Virus record (IMG/VR): IMGVR_UViG_3300009136_000006 | Span: 1 to 60,025 of that record | From: a virus | Length of the DNA stretch: 60,025 nucleotides | Strand: one strand, 5' to 3' | In this document: positions 49,303-57,272 of the stretch, piece by piece | Layout of the letters: each line of letters begins with the position of its first letter | How positions within the stretch are numbered: position 1 is the stretch's first letter | Program-made: the position numbers and the translations under genes | The notes under the pieces: generated by a model | Told to the model about the DNA's origin: nothing | Database searches by the model: none | The model's input: only the letters and a program-made list of their open reading frames with translations

Positions 49303-50785
49303 AGTAAATTGTGTAGTTGTTGGATTAACACCTGACCACTCATTATATTTCTTTGAAGAATATGCCAGACATGCTCCAAATTATTTCTTCAATCCCAAAT
49401 TCAAACTTGGTTCTTGGGATGGTAAGATTCGTTATTTCCATAAAACGGGAAAGACGTATACATACTTGCTGTCTTCAATCATTCCAGCATTATCCGCGTT
49501 CGGTTATAAAATTGAACTTGATGATCAGCGGTTAGGAAAACCATCTGAACCTCCATTAATAGATAAACATTATTTCAGTCACATTGATGATCCTGAAACT
49601 GGTAAACCAATAGTCCTTCGTCCATATCAAGTTGACATGGTCAATGAATTGATAACGTCTGGTGGTGGAATCGGTGTAGCAGGAACTGGTGCTGGTAAAA
49701 CAATAATGAATGCCGCCCTTGTCGAATCGTATGGTAAACTTGGATTGAAATCAATTACGGTTGTACCAAATACTGATTTGATTCAACAAACAAAAGACGA
49801 GTTTATCTATTGGGGATTAGATACTGGTGAGTATAGTGGCGACATTAAAGACATCAAACACGAACACGTAATATCAACCTGGCAAGCATTACAGAACAAC
49901 AAAAAGATAATTAGTGAATTTGATTTAGTTGTAGTTGATGAATGTCACGGATTGAAAGGTCAAGTATTAACCGACCTTCTTAACAATCACGGAAAAGGAA
50001 TATTATATCGGTTCGGATTAACAGCAACAATTCCAAAACCAGAAACTGATGCAATGGCTGTTCGTATTGCTGTTGGAGATGTTCAGTATACAATTCCTGC
50101 TCATGTCTTACAAGCACAAGGATACCTTGCATCAATTCATATTAACATCATGCAATTGGAAGAAGATTTTACTGAACAATATGAACGTTATTTGGTCGAG
50201 TGGGATGAAATGTCTGATACGTCAAAAACTCTGCACAAGAAGATGACGTATATTCAATTTAAAGATTCATACTTTCCAGAATATGCTGCTGAAAAAAGAT
50301 ACCTTCAATCTAACAAAGAACGACTTGAATGGATTACAATGTACATTGAAGCGAAACGTGATATGAAAAAGGGGAACGTTTTCTGTTTGGTAGATGGTAT
50401 TAACTTTGGTAAAAAGTTGGCAAAGATGATTCCAGAAGCTATTTTTGTTTACGGAAAAGATAAAAAGGCAGCAAGGAAACAAATATATGAATTGTTTAGA
50501 GACAATGATAACCTTGTTGTAATTGCGACTGTTAATATCGCAAGTACAGGATTAAACATTAAACGAATATTTAATCTGATATTCATCGATGTCGGGAAAT
50601 CTTTTATTCGGGTAATTCAAACGATTGGACGTGGATTGAGAAAAGCACCAGACAAAGACCATGTGGATGCTACAGATATTTGTACCGATTTGAAATACGG
50701 TAAAAAACATGTTAGGGAAAGAATAAAGTTTTATAAGGAAGCAAAATACCCACACAAGAAGAGAAAAGTTGATTACACTAATTAG
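49265..50785 (+). CDS. uvsW: UvsW helicase (RNA-DNA / branched DNA)
   Basis: A 506-residue superfamily 2 helicase (T4 UvsW is 503). ATG 49265 (MQSRQVKIKIL) is chosen over an ATG at 49163 because it gives the T4-like N-terminus. The N-terminal substrate domain contains NPKFKLGSWDGKIRYF. Helicase motifs: Q-like RPYQ, I GVAGTGAGKT, Ia VPNTDLIQQ, II VVDECHG, III GLTATIPK, and C-terminal VIATVNIASTGLNI and VIQTIGRGLRK. It unwinds R-loops and branched DNA, switching origin to recombination-driven replication in T4. Confidence 0.95.
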   Translation: MQSRQVKIKILDEVNCVVVGLTPDHSLYFFEEYARHAPNYFFNPKFKLGSWDGKIRYFHKTGKTYTYLLSSIIPALSAFGYKIELDDQRLGKPSEPPLIDKHYFSHIDDPETGKPIVLRPYQVDMVNELITSGGGIGVAGTGAGKTIMNAALVESYGKLGLKSITVVPNTDLIQQTKDEFIYWGLDTGEYSGDIKDIKHEHVISTWQALQNNKKIISEFDLVVVDECHGLKGQVLTDLLNNHGKGILYRFGLTATIPKPETDAMAVRIAVGDVQYTIPAHVLQAQGYLASIHINIMQLEEDFTEQYERYLVEWDEMSDTSKTLHKKMTYIQFKDSYFPEYAAEKRYLQSNKERLEWITMYIEAKRDMKKGNVFCLVDGINFGKKLAKMIPEAIFVYGKDKKAARKQIYELFRDNDNLVVIATVNIASTGLNIKRIFNLIFIDVGKSFIRVIQTIGRGLRKAPDKDHVDATDICTDLKYGKKHVRERIKFYKEAKYPHKKRKVDYTN

Positions 50786-50814
50786 TTGACTTTTTCCCAA
50801 AAGTAATCTATAAT
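50786..50814 (+). promoter_or_regulatory. Early sigma70-like promoter
   Basis: TTGACT (50786-50791) and TATAAT (50809-50814) with 17-base spacing, starting right after the uvsW stop. Confidence 0.82.
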
Positions 50815-50843
50815 GTAGCAATAATAATAAAAATAGGCAACAT

Positions 50844-51332
50844 ATGTTAATATTCGATGACAATTCTGAAGCAATAATATTAGAAAGCATTTACTCCCCA
50901 ACATTAACTGAATACTTTTGGGTGATTGATTTATCCATATTGGATTTTACTCTGACACCGCTTCTTGTGTTGGAAGAAATCATTAGTCCATCAGTGACAT
51001 TAAATATTCGAGGATTCAATTTTATTGTCCCATCAAATTGGAACATCCTTGTTTTCTCTGAAGAAACTCAACAACTTGACATCGTTCCTGTTGGAGATAT
51101 TGCTGGAAGAGAGTTCACTGCACTTGTCGGAGGACCAAACGTTCACGGATCTGAGGCAGGATTAGTCACGGTGGTCGATTACACACCAGAACATCAACAC
51201 GTAGCACCATCTTTGAATAAACATCAAATGCTTTGTCATCCTATAGGCCCAGAAGAATGGGTTAATATTGCCCCTGCTGATACATACAATAAATATCTAA
51301 AAGAATTAGTCACAGGCGACATATTAACATAG
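50844..51332 (+). CDS. Conserved hypothetical phage protein
   Basis: A 162-residue protein that I recall as a conserved unknown in marine T4-like phages but cannot name. The N-terminal part is Leu/Ile-rich (IILESIYSPTLTEYFWVIDLSILDF), the middle has PSNWNILVFSEETQQLDIVPVGDIAGREFTALV, and the C-terminal block APSLNKHQMLCHPIGPEEWVNIAPADTYNKYLKEL is the most distinctive. His and Cys in this block (HQMLCH) could be catalytic or metal-binding, but this is unproven. It leads an operon behind a strong early promoter. Confidence 0.75.
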   Translation: MLIFDDNSEAIILESIYSPTLTEYFWVIDLSILDFTLTPLLVLEEIISPSVTLNIRGFNFIVPSNWNILVFSEETQQLDIVPVGDIAGREFTALVGGPNVHGSEAGLVTVVDYTPEHQHVAPSLNKHQMLCHPIGPEEWVNIAPADTYNKYLKELVTGDILT

Positions 51333-51342
51333 GAGAGATGAC

Positions 51343-51762
51343 ATGGATGATTTAGAATCATTTGAGAGTAAACCAACAATAACATTTGACGAATTTAAAG
51401 CATGGTTATCAGGATTAGTAGTGGGTAAAGGTGGCGCTGTACCCGACATTAACGACTGGAAGAAGATCAAGAAAATGATGGATAAAGTAGTTGAGGCAGA
51501 ACCATATCAACCAATATTTCCACAAATTCCACTCATTCCTGGCAGACCTGAAAATCCATTCACGCATCCAATATTTCCATACGATGATTCTGGTACACCG
51601 TTCAATCCATGGATTGAACCAACGACGACACCTGTTTTACCGAATCAAGATTGGACAATAACATGTGGAGATACGTTAGTTTGGGCAAATCCAGATAATG
51701 TAAAGACAACTACTACCTTTGATATTGATGCATCAAACGAATTACAATTAAACGAGAAATAA
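51343..51762 (+). CDS. Hypothetical protein with AWL/WKKI module, copy 1
   Basis: A 139-residue protein. Residues about 10-50 are the module ITFDEFKAWLSGLVVG...PDINDWKKIKKMMDKV. The middle is a long Pro-rich linker (about 55-105, e.g. PIFPQIPLIPGRPENPFTHP) and the end has PNQDWTITCGDTLVWANPD. The next gene carries the same module at the same place, so the two are paralogues. Function is unknown; the layout suggests a helical binding module on a flexible arm. GGAG precedes the ATG. Confidence 0.72.
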   Translation: MDDLESFESKPTITFDEFKAWLSGLVVGKGGAVPDINDWKKIKKMMDKVVEAEPYQPIFPQIPLIPGRPENPFTHPIFPYDDSGTPFNPWIEPTTTPVLPNQDWTITCGDTLVWANPDNVKTTTTFDIDASNELQLNEK

Positions 51763-51763
51763 A

Positions 51764-52168
51764 ATGGCAGAAGAAAATAAAAATAATATATCGCTCGAAG
51801 AATTTAGAGCATGGTTACAAGGTGTAGAAGAAATGCAAGAAGATGATTGGGCTCCTAACACTACTCAGTGGAAAAAGATCCGCGAAAAGATTGATAATAT
51901 CGCTGCATCACAACAAGCATTCGTTCCTTATCCAACGCATCAACCAATGTCGCAAGGAGTAATTCATCACCAGCCACAACCTGGTGTTTTAATGCAAGAT
52001 GAAGAAGGTGGAGTAATTCCTGGTCCGAGTGCGCTTGATACGCAACTTCGAGCACCAACGAAAAATATAGAGTTGAATCCAGACGCGCCAATTGCAAAAG
52101 GACAAGAGCAAGTAAAGACGCCGAATATCGACACAGCTGATGGTGATTACAAGAGTGCATTCGCATAA
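51764..52168 (+). CDS. Hypothetical protein with AWL/WKKI module, copy 2
   Basis: A 134-residue paralogue of the preceding protein: ISLEEFRAWLQGVEEM...PNTTQWKKIREKIDNI at residues about 9-48, followed by a Gln/Pro/His-rich, probably disordered part (FVPYPTHQPMSQGVIHHQP). It starts one base after the previous stop and overlaps the following polymerase-like frame by 29 bases. Unknown function. Confidence 0.72.
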   Translation: MAEENKNNISLEEFRAWLQGVEEMQEDDWAPNTTQWKKIREKIDNIAASQQAFVPYPTHQPMSQGVIHHQPQPGVLMQDEEGGVIPGPSALDTQLRAPTKNIELNPDAPIAKGQEQVKTPNIDTADGDYKSAFA

Positions 52169-52712
52169 AACAGAACTGAATGATCGAACGTTATGGTTCG
52201 ATGGGGATTCTACAATCTCAGCCGATCAACTAACCAGCTTGTTATCAATTTTAAGTGGTGACACTAGTGGGTTATTTGTAGATGAGATAACTGATGATAT
52301 CAAACAATTCAATGTACTTGTATCGTCCGATCAACAAATTAAAATAAAGGATGACATCACAAAACTGGATACAACATGGAACATTCCACAAGAATATCTT
52401 GACCTTAATCTTGCAACATATTTTGTTGATAGATTTGAGGATGAATATCAATTAGATGGTGATCATTCTGAGCAGTATTGGAAAACCCGCGCAACTCGCA
52501 TATCAGACGAAATAAAATTATATAAAGGATTAAAATTAGAAAACGTATTACGGACGATTATTTATATCATAAATACCCTTGATTCGAAAAAAGTCGTGTG
52601 GGGCGTTGGTCGTGGTAGTAGTGTATCATCGTACTTATTGTATCTAATTGGGGTACATAATGTCGATAGTGTTGAGCATGAGCTTGACATAACCGATTTT
52701 CTTCGAATATAA
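52140..52712 (+). CDS. Stand-alone fragment resembling DNA polymerase III alpha (DnaE)
   Basis: A 190-residue protein. The C-terminal third, VWGVGRGSSVSSYLLYLIGVHNVDSVEHELDITDFLRI, matches the bacterial DnaE/PolC palm-entry pattern GRGS..GS...Y.LGIT.VDP..Y.L.FERFL. Upstream is a helical segment with ATRISDEIKLYKG. The catalytic aspartates of DnaE lie beyond this point and are absent, so it cannot be a polymerase alone. T4-like phages use a family B polymerase, so this may be a domesticated or decoy fragment. Starts at ATG 52140 or GTG 52143/52155 are possible. A late promoter motif lies inside it at 52568-52575. Confidence 0.7.
   Translation: MVITRVHSHKTELNDRTLWFDGDSTISADQLTSLLSILSGDTSGLFVDEITDDIKQFNVLVSSDQQIKIKDDITKLDTTWNIPQEYLDLNLATYFVDRFEDEYQLDGDHSEQYWKTRATRISDEIKLYKGLKLENVLRTIIYIINTLDSKKVVWGVGRGSSVSSYLLYLIGVHNVDSVEHELDITDFLRI
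52568..52575 (+). promoter_or_regulatory. Intragenic late promoter (CATAAATA)
   Basis: CATAAATACCCTT, identical over 13 bases to the element before gp32 (44559), but within the DnaE-like coding frame. It could feed the genes from 52731 onwards. Confidence 0.4.
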
Positions 52713-52715
52713 ATA
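52708..52715 (+). promoter_or_regulatory. Possible late promoter (TATAAATA)
   Basis: A perfect TATAAATA, but only two bases before the AAGGAG ribosome site. A transcript from here might lack that site, so it may serve the next genes or be fortuitous. Confidence 0.35.
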
Positions 52716-52730
52716 TAAGGAGAACACTAA

Positions 52731-52952
52731 ATGCCAAGAAAAACTAGAAGTGCGAAAGGCGTAATGATTGATTTTGATTTGTTGAAGATCAAACAGCAAA
52801 TTGCATCAGCACCGCCAACAACCGATGTAAAAAAGCGTGAAGATTTTATCGACCGTAAACTTCGTCGTCGTGTCAAAAGAATAAAAAAGGTTGAGCCAGT
52901 TGTAGAAGACGTAGTAGAAACAGAAACAGAAGATAAAAAAGAAGAGGAATAA
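52731..52952 (+). CDS. Small conserved basic/acidic protein
   Basis: A 73-residue protein: a basic N-terminus (RKTRSAKGVMIDFDLLKIKQQIASAP), KREDFIDRKLRRRVKRIKK in the middle and an acidic VETETEDKKEEE tail. Small proteins starting (R/K)TRSAKG..(I/V)DFDL.KIK recur in T4-like phages as conserved unknowns (from memory). AAGGAG precedes ATG 52731. The Arg/Lys-rich helix could bind nucleic acid (inference). Confidence 0.75.
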   Translation: MPRKTRSAKGVMIDFDLLKIKQQIASAPPTTDVKKREDFIDRKLRRRVKRIKKVEPVVEDVVETETEDKKEEE

Positions 52953-52955
52953 AAC

Positions 52956-53264
52956 ATGCTAACACCACTATTCGACGGAATTTTGTTTATTTTTGTAGAC
53001 GATCTTAAAAAAGGTTTCTTTCAAACAAAAACAGATTGGGGATTTCAATTAAGAGGAAATTCTGATGACTCTGCGCAAAGTGGACGATGGGGCAAAGTTG
53101 TCGCTGTCGGTCCTGATGTACCAGAAGATGAAGTAGAAAATGGAACATTCATTTTCGTTGAACCGTTGATGTGGACAAAAGGAGTTAAGCATGACGATGT
53201 GGAAGTTTGGAAAACGGACATTACAAAAGTAATGGCTGTTTCCAGTGACTATCCAAAAGACTAA
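52956..53264 (+). CDS. GroES/gp31-like co-chaperonin candidate
   Basis: A 102-residue protein of GroES size (about 97; T4 gp31 is 111). PLFDGILFIFV at the start and GRWGKVVAVGPDVPEDEVENGTFIFVE in the middle match the GroES barrel pattern (P..D.(I/V)L......GKV.AVG...V..G). The stretch between them (about 20-45: GFFQTKTDWGFQLRGNSDD) would be the mobile loop that contacts GroEL. In T4, gp31 is needed to fold gp23. The three-base gap from the previous gene shows coupling. Similarity is modest, so the assignment is tentative. Confidence 0.6.
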   Translation: MLTPLFDGILFIFVDDLKKGFFQTKTDWGFQLRGNSDDSAQSGRWGKVVAVGPDVPEDEVENGTFIFVEPLMWTKGVKHDDVEVWKTDITKVMAVSSDYPKD

Positions 53265-53293
53265 AAACATTATTTAAAGGGAGTTTAATTGTA

Positions 53294-54952
53294 ATGTGGT
53301 TTGGAATCTTCACCTTATTCACTGCTTTAACAATCAGTGTAATTGCTGCGTGGTATAGTATCATTGGCTTGACTGCAATTTTTGCAGCGGCCTTCCTGCC
53401 TATCGTTCTGATGGGTGGTAGCTTAGAAGTTGGTAAAGTTGTCACTGCTGTTTGGTTGCACCAAAACTGGCAACGAGCTAATAATTTAATGCGATCATAT
53501 TTAATAACGGCGACAGTTGTGTTGATGCTCGTTACAAGTATGGGTATATTTGGATTCCTGAGTAAAGCTCACATTGAACAAACTGCAGCATCAGAAGAGA
53601 ATGTTGCAAAGATCGAACAATATACAAATGAAGCTACTCGTCAGGGGCAAATCATTGAACGATCAACTATTAAAATCGATTCATTAGAAAGTGCTGGTGC
53701 ATCAACTGATACAAAATTCCAAGCGCAAATCGATCAAGAACAGATTCGGATTGATTCAGCGTATGAAAGAATTCAACCAGCACTCGCCGAACAAAACGTT
53801 ATAATCGCTGACCAAACAAAACTTTATCAAGAACAACTCGACAAAGTAAAAGCAAATCTTATTTTGTACGAACGATATATTGATGAAGGTGAGATCAAAA
53901 AGGCACAATCGTTAATCGGTACAAAACCTGATGGAAGTTGGAAAGGACTTACTGTTATTGCTGCTGAAAAGTGGGTAGGGAAACAAGAAAAAGAACTTGC
54001 AAGACTTATTGCTAAGATTGAAGACGTGTCACAAAACAATTCAGCAATTCTCGCAGCGAGAGCTGAGATTACTCGTTTGCGTCAAAGTGCAGAAAGTCAA
54101 ATTGCACAATCAAATACACTCATTAACAGATTACGTAGCAAAATTGGTACTACAGAAACAACAAACGTTGAAGCACTTGTCGATGAGCACTATGCAAAAA
54201 TTACCAACGCGAACGCAGAGATTGAAAGATTGACAACTGCGAGATATGAATTAGAAGGGGAGTACAGAAAGTTAGAAGCTGAAGTAGGCCCAATCAAATA
54301 TATCGCAGAGTTTGTGTATGGTCAGGAAGCTGATCGTGAACTGTTAGAAGAAGCAGTCAAATGGGTTATCATCATGTTAATATTTGTATTCGATCCACTT
54401 GCTATTTGTTTAATACTTGCAGGTGCTCAACAAATTCAATGGTCAATGAAAACCAAACCCAAAGAACAAGCAGTCACATTAGGTCCAGCACCTGGTGTTC
54501 CGCCTGTTAATGATGTTGTTCTCGATTCTCCTGATGTTCCATTTACAGTAGTTGATGATGCGGAGGTATCAGAATTTGTATTGGATGACACAAAAGAAGA
54601 ATATCCATCATTTGATAGTTTCACGGATGAAGAAACACATGAAGAGCCTGAACCTACAATTGAAACAATAGAAGAGCCAACGCAATCTATTGTCGACAGC
54701 ATGGAAAAACTTGAACCTAAAGCTGAGACAGAACAGCAAAAGAATACCAGATTAAAGAAAGCATTACAACAAAACAACCAAGAAAGAGAACAGTTGATTG
54801 AGGCAACAAAGAAAGAAGATCGTCTTCCACAATTGGAGCCAATAAAACAAAAATCGGAAATCAAAACAACTGATGTGTTACCCCCAATTAAAGTAGCAGA
54901 CTTTAATTCGGTTGCTGGAACAGGAAAACCGTTCGAGAAGAAACACAAATAG
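53294..54952 (+). CDS. Membrane protein with long coiled coil
   Basis: A 552-residue protein. Three N-terminal membrane segments (about 1-22, 26-45 and 68-90) include LMGGSLEVGKVVTAVWLHQNW between the second and third. A large soluble coiled-coil region (about 95-345) is rich in Gln, Glu, Lys and Ala. A fourth membrane segment (about 357-380) contains FDPLAICLILAG. The C-terminal 170 residues are acidic and Pro-rich, probably cytosolic. Related proteins with the same N-terminus are widespread in cyanophage-type myoviruses (from memory) but lack a function. Lysis, exclusion or membrane organisation are all possible. Confidence 0.78.
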   Translation: MWFGIFTLFTALTISVIAAWYSIIGLTAIFAAAFLPIVLMGGSLEVGKVVTAVWLHQNWQRANNLMRSYLITATVVLMLVTSMGIFGFLSKAHIEQTAASEENVAKIEQYTNEATRQGQIIERSTIKIDSLESAGASTDTKFQAQIDQEQIRIDSAYERIQPALAEQNVIIADQTKLYQEQLDKVKANLILYERYIDEGEIKKAQSLIGTKPDGSWKGLTVIAAEKWVGKQEKELARLIAKIEDVSQNNSAILAARAEITRLRQSAESQIAQSNTLINRLRSKIGTTETTNVEALVDEHYAKITNANAEIERLTTARYELEGEYRKLEAEVGPIKYIAEFVYGQEADRELLEEAVKWVIIMLIFVFDPLAICLILAGAQQIQWSMKTKPKEQAVTLGPAPGVPPVNDVVLDSPDVPFTVVDDAEVSEFVLDDTKEEYPSFDSFTDEETHEEPEPTIETIEEPTQSIVDSMEKLEPKAETEQQKNTRLKKALQQNNQEREQLIEATKKEDRLPQLEPIKQKSEIKTTDVLPPIKVADFNSVAGTGKPFEKKHK

Positions 54953-54955
54953 TTG

Positions 54956-54984
54956 TTGACTTTGCATACGGAGTATTGTATGCT
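54956..54984 (+). promoter_or_regulatory. Early sigma70-like promoter of gp44
   Basis: TTGACT (54956-54961) and TATGCT (54979-54984) with 17-base spacing. Confidence 0.78.
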
Positions 54985-54985
54985 A

Positions 54986-55013
54986 CCTATTGAAAGTACT
55001 GTATGTCAATAGG
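54986..55013 (+). promoter_or_regulatory. Dyad at the gp44 transcription start
   Basis: CCTATTGA (54986-54993) and TCAATAGG (55006-55013) form a perfect 8-bp inverted repeat with a 12-base spacer, beginning one base after the -10 box. The 5' arm is probably only partly transcribed, so a DNA operator is more likely than an RNA hairpin. Confidence 0.45.
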
Positions 55014-55028
55014 ATAATAATAACAATA

Positions 55029-55961
55029 ATGAATACACAATTACAAAAACTTTGGGTCGAGAAATACAGACCCTCCAACTTAGAAGATTATATCTTCCAG
55101 TCAGCAAACCAAAAAGTATCTTTTGAGAAGATGCTGGACGAAAAAAGCATTCCAAATCTCCTTCTTTCTGGAGTTCAGGGGTCAGGCAAAACAACAATGG
55201 CTCTGATCCTATTACAACAACTTGATCTCGACGAGACAGATATTCTGATCATTAATGCATCAGATGAAAACTCTGTTGATACAATGCGAGATAAGTTGAA
55301 AAGCTTTATATCAACGTTTGCAATCGGTCCTTTTAAAGTTGTACTTCTTGAAGAAGCTGATTACATAACTCACAACGGACAAGCGATATTACGTCGAATG
55401 ATGGAAGAGTTTTCAGATTCAGCCAGATTTATTCTTACGTGCAACTACGAACACAAAATCATTCCACAAGTTTCGTCTCGTTGTCAGCATTATCGTTTTA
55501 AGTCATTCGACAAAGACGATATTGCAGAAAGAGTTGTTGAGATTCTTGCAACAGAACACATAAAGTTCAATCTCGAACTAATTGACAAATATGTAGCAGC
55601 AGGTTATCCAGATGTACGAAAGATCATTCAACTTCTTCAACAAAATTCTGTTGATGGAGTTTTACTGGAACCAACTTCCACAGACGAGGCAGGAGATTAT
55701 AAGTTTCAGTTACTTGATTTAATTGAACGTGATCTTTGGTTTGACATTCGTAAGCTATTATGCGGAGCAGTTTCAGCAGAAGAGTGGGAAGATGTATACA
55801 GATTTTTATATGAAAATTTAGAGAAGGGTGCTAAGTTTTCAAATCAGGAAAAATGGGAGGCAGGAATTGTTATTATTGCTGATCACCTATACAAACATGG
55901 TGTTGTAGCAGACCCAGAAATAAATGCATGTGCAATGTTTATAAGACTTGCAACAATTTAA
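55029..55961 (+). CDS. 44: Clamp loader large subunit gp44
   Basis: A 310-residue AAA+ ATPase (T4 gp44 is 319). With gp62 it loads the gp45 sliding clamp. ATG 55029 (MNTQLQKLWVEKYRP) is chosen because the upstream ATG at 54990 lies at the predicted transcription start. Motifs: EKYRP, Walker A GVQGSGKT (48-55), Walker B VVLLEEAD (104-111), sensor 1 LTCNY and the arginine-finger SRC (Ser150-Arg151-Cys152). The C-terminal collar domain follows. Confidence 0.95.
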   Translation: MNTQLQKLWVEKYRPSNLEDYIFQSANQKVSFEKMLDEKSIPNLLLSGVQGSGKTTMALILLQQLDLDETDILIINASDENSVDTMRDKLKSFISTFAIGPFKVVLLEEADYITHNGQAILRRMMEEFSDSARFILTCNYEHKIIPQVSSRCQHYRFKSFDKDDIAERVVEILATEHIKFNLELIDKYVAAGYPDVRKIIQLLQQNSVDGVLLEPTSTDEAGDYKFQLLDLIERDLWFDIRKLLCGAVSAEEWEDVYRFLYENLEKGAKFSNQEKWEAGIVIIADHLYKHGVVADPEINACAMFIRLATI

Positions 55962-55974
55962 TAGGAGAATGATA

Positions 55975-56907
55975 ATGAATAAAGAAAGTATCAAGAATGG
56001 TTGGGAAAGATTTGTAGACGAAAACAAACAAGAAGAACTTACATTTGATAATGGGCCTACATCTGGTGGTTATGCATTTCAGCCTGTACCCGCAACTATC
56101 GACGATAATATTTTAACGATTAATGGCGGTGACGATTTGGATATGCTGGTTAGTATTCAACGTGATGGTACTCTCGAATATGGTAAAAATTATAATCCAG
56201 ATGAAGCTGCAAAAGTCTTTTGGGATTGTCTTTCCATGTACTCGCCAACCGCAGAACTGATGAAAGAGATTGAAGAACTAAAAGCACAACTTGCTGACGC
56301 AACAAGAGTTCCAAATGAAATTATTGGACTTGCACCTCCATCAAATGAAAATATTGGTATGGCAGGTCCAGATGTTCGAGGCGGAGGTGCGAAACTTCAA
56401 TTTGTGGGTGAGCCTGTAACCGATAGAACAGATTGGGTTCAAGACGACTGGGTGGTAGACGAACAAGGTAAAGCTCAGATTAGAGATGGTGGGTGGGAAG
56501 AAGAACCTAACACAGTTGACGTCAAAATAGAGAATGTAAACTTGGGTAGCATTTGGTATAATCAAAACGAACAAGATGCGGGAATGTATTACGTCGATCC
56601 TGATGGTAAAGAAATGCTGTTAAGTGATTGGGCTGAATATTATGATCAGAAAGAAGGTGAGAAAGAAGTTGCTGAAACTTGGGACGATATTGCGAAATTT
56701 GATATCGATAATGGACATTGGGGTGTGATAACAACATACGATCCACTTTCGTTACAAGAAGACTTCATCTTTCCCTCACAATGTCCCGCCAAAGGTTCAC
56801 AAGTAGAAACTCTTCCTGAAACTACCGCAGAAGAACTTTTGCAGAAGATTAGAGATATGGCAAAAGAAGAAACACCATACGAACGAGCAATGAAGGTAGT
56901 AGAATAA
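55975..56907 (+). CDS. Hypothetical protein between gp44 and gp62
   Basis: A 310-residue protein. ATG 55975 (MNKESIKNGW) follows AGGAG closely. The first half contains GYAFQPVPATIDDNILTINGGDDLDMLVSIQRDGTLEYG, a beta-rich segment, then a helix (AELMKEIEELKAQLADA). The second half is Trp/Asp-rich (DRTDWVQDDWVVDEQGKAQIRDGGWEEE; WAEYYDQKEGE). No known family or motif was recognised. It lies in the clamp-loader operon and overlaps the next gene by one base, so it may be an accessory replication protein. Confidence 0.75.
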   Translation: MNKESIKNGWERFVDENKQEELTFDNGPTSGGYAFQPVPATIDDNILTINGGDDLDMLVSIQRDGTLEYGKNYNPDEAAKVFWDCLSMYSPTAELMKEIEELKAQLADATRVPNEIIGLAPPSNENIGMAGPDVRGGGAKLQFVGEPVTDRTDWVQDDWVVDEQGKAQIRDGGWEEEPNTVDVKIENVNLGSIWYNQNEQDAGMYYVDPDGKEMLLSDWAEYYDQKEGEKEVAETWDDIAKFDIDNGHWGVITTYDPLSLQEDFIFPSQCPAKGSQVETLPETTAEELLQKIRDMAKEETPYERAMKVVE

Positions 56908-57272
56908 TGGCTAGAAAAAAGAAACCAGAAAACGAGACTGATCAGGAAGCACGACTTCGACAATTGTTTGAATCGATTGCGAACGATGCAACCAGAAGCG
57001 AAAAGACATCTTGGAATCGCAAGATGAACAACATGGTTAAGTTGATTGCTTTGTTACGACCAATCGAACAAGAGATTCTTGATCTGATGGCATCGAAGTT
57101 ACCGATTGCTGATGACATTGCTGCACTTCGTCAAGAGATGGTCAAAGAATGTATTCATCCTCTCGAACAGTTGATTAATAAAGAAGATCACATCGAATGT
57201 AAATTTTGTAATCGTAAAATTAATACCACCGGATTCTGGTGGGATGGAATAACGCGTGACACAGAAGACTAG
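56907..57272 (+). CDS. Hypothetical small zinc-knuckle-like protein
   Basis: A 121-residue protein. A Lys/Glu-rich N-terminus and a helical middle (MVKLIALLRPIEQEILDLMASK) lead to Cys82-x-His84 (ECIHPLEQL) and Cys98-x-x-Cys101 (ECKFCNRK), which together could form a zinc site. It overlaps both neighbours (one base with the previous gene, 17 bases with gp62). A regulatory or DNA-binding role is possible. RegA, which follows gene 62 in T4, is not similar. Confidence 0.72.
   Translation: MARKKKPENETDQEARLRQLFESIANDATRSEKTSWNRKMNNMVKLIALLRPIEQEILDLMASKLPIADDIAALRQEMVKECIHPLEQLINKEDHIECKFCNRKINTTGFWWDGITRDTED

Noticed and set aside
54986-55013. gp44 leader hairpin as an RNA regulatory element
   Set aside because: The 5' arm lies only one to eight bases after the -10 box, before or at the expected transcription start, so the full RNA hairpin would not form from this promoter. 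It is kept as a DNA dyad.
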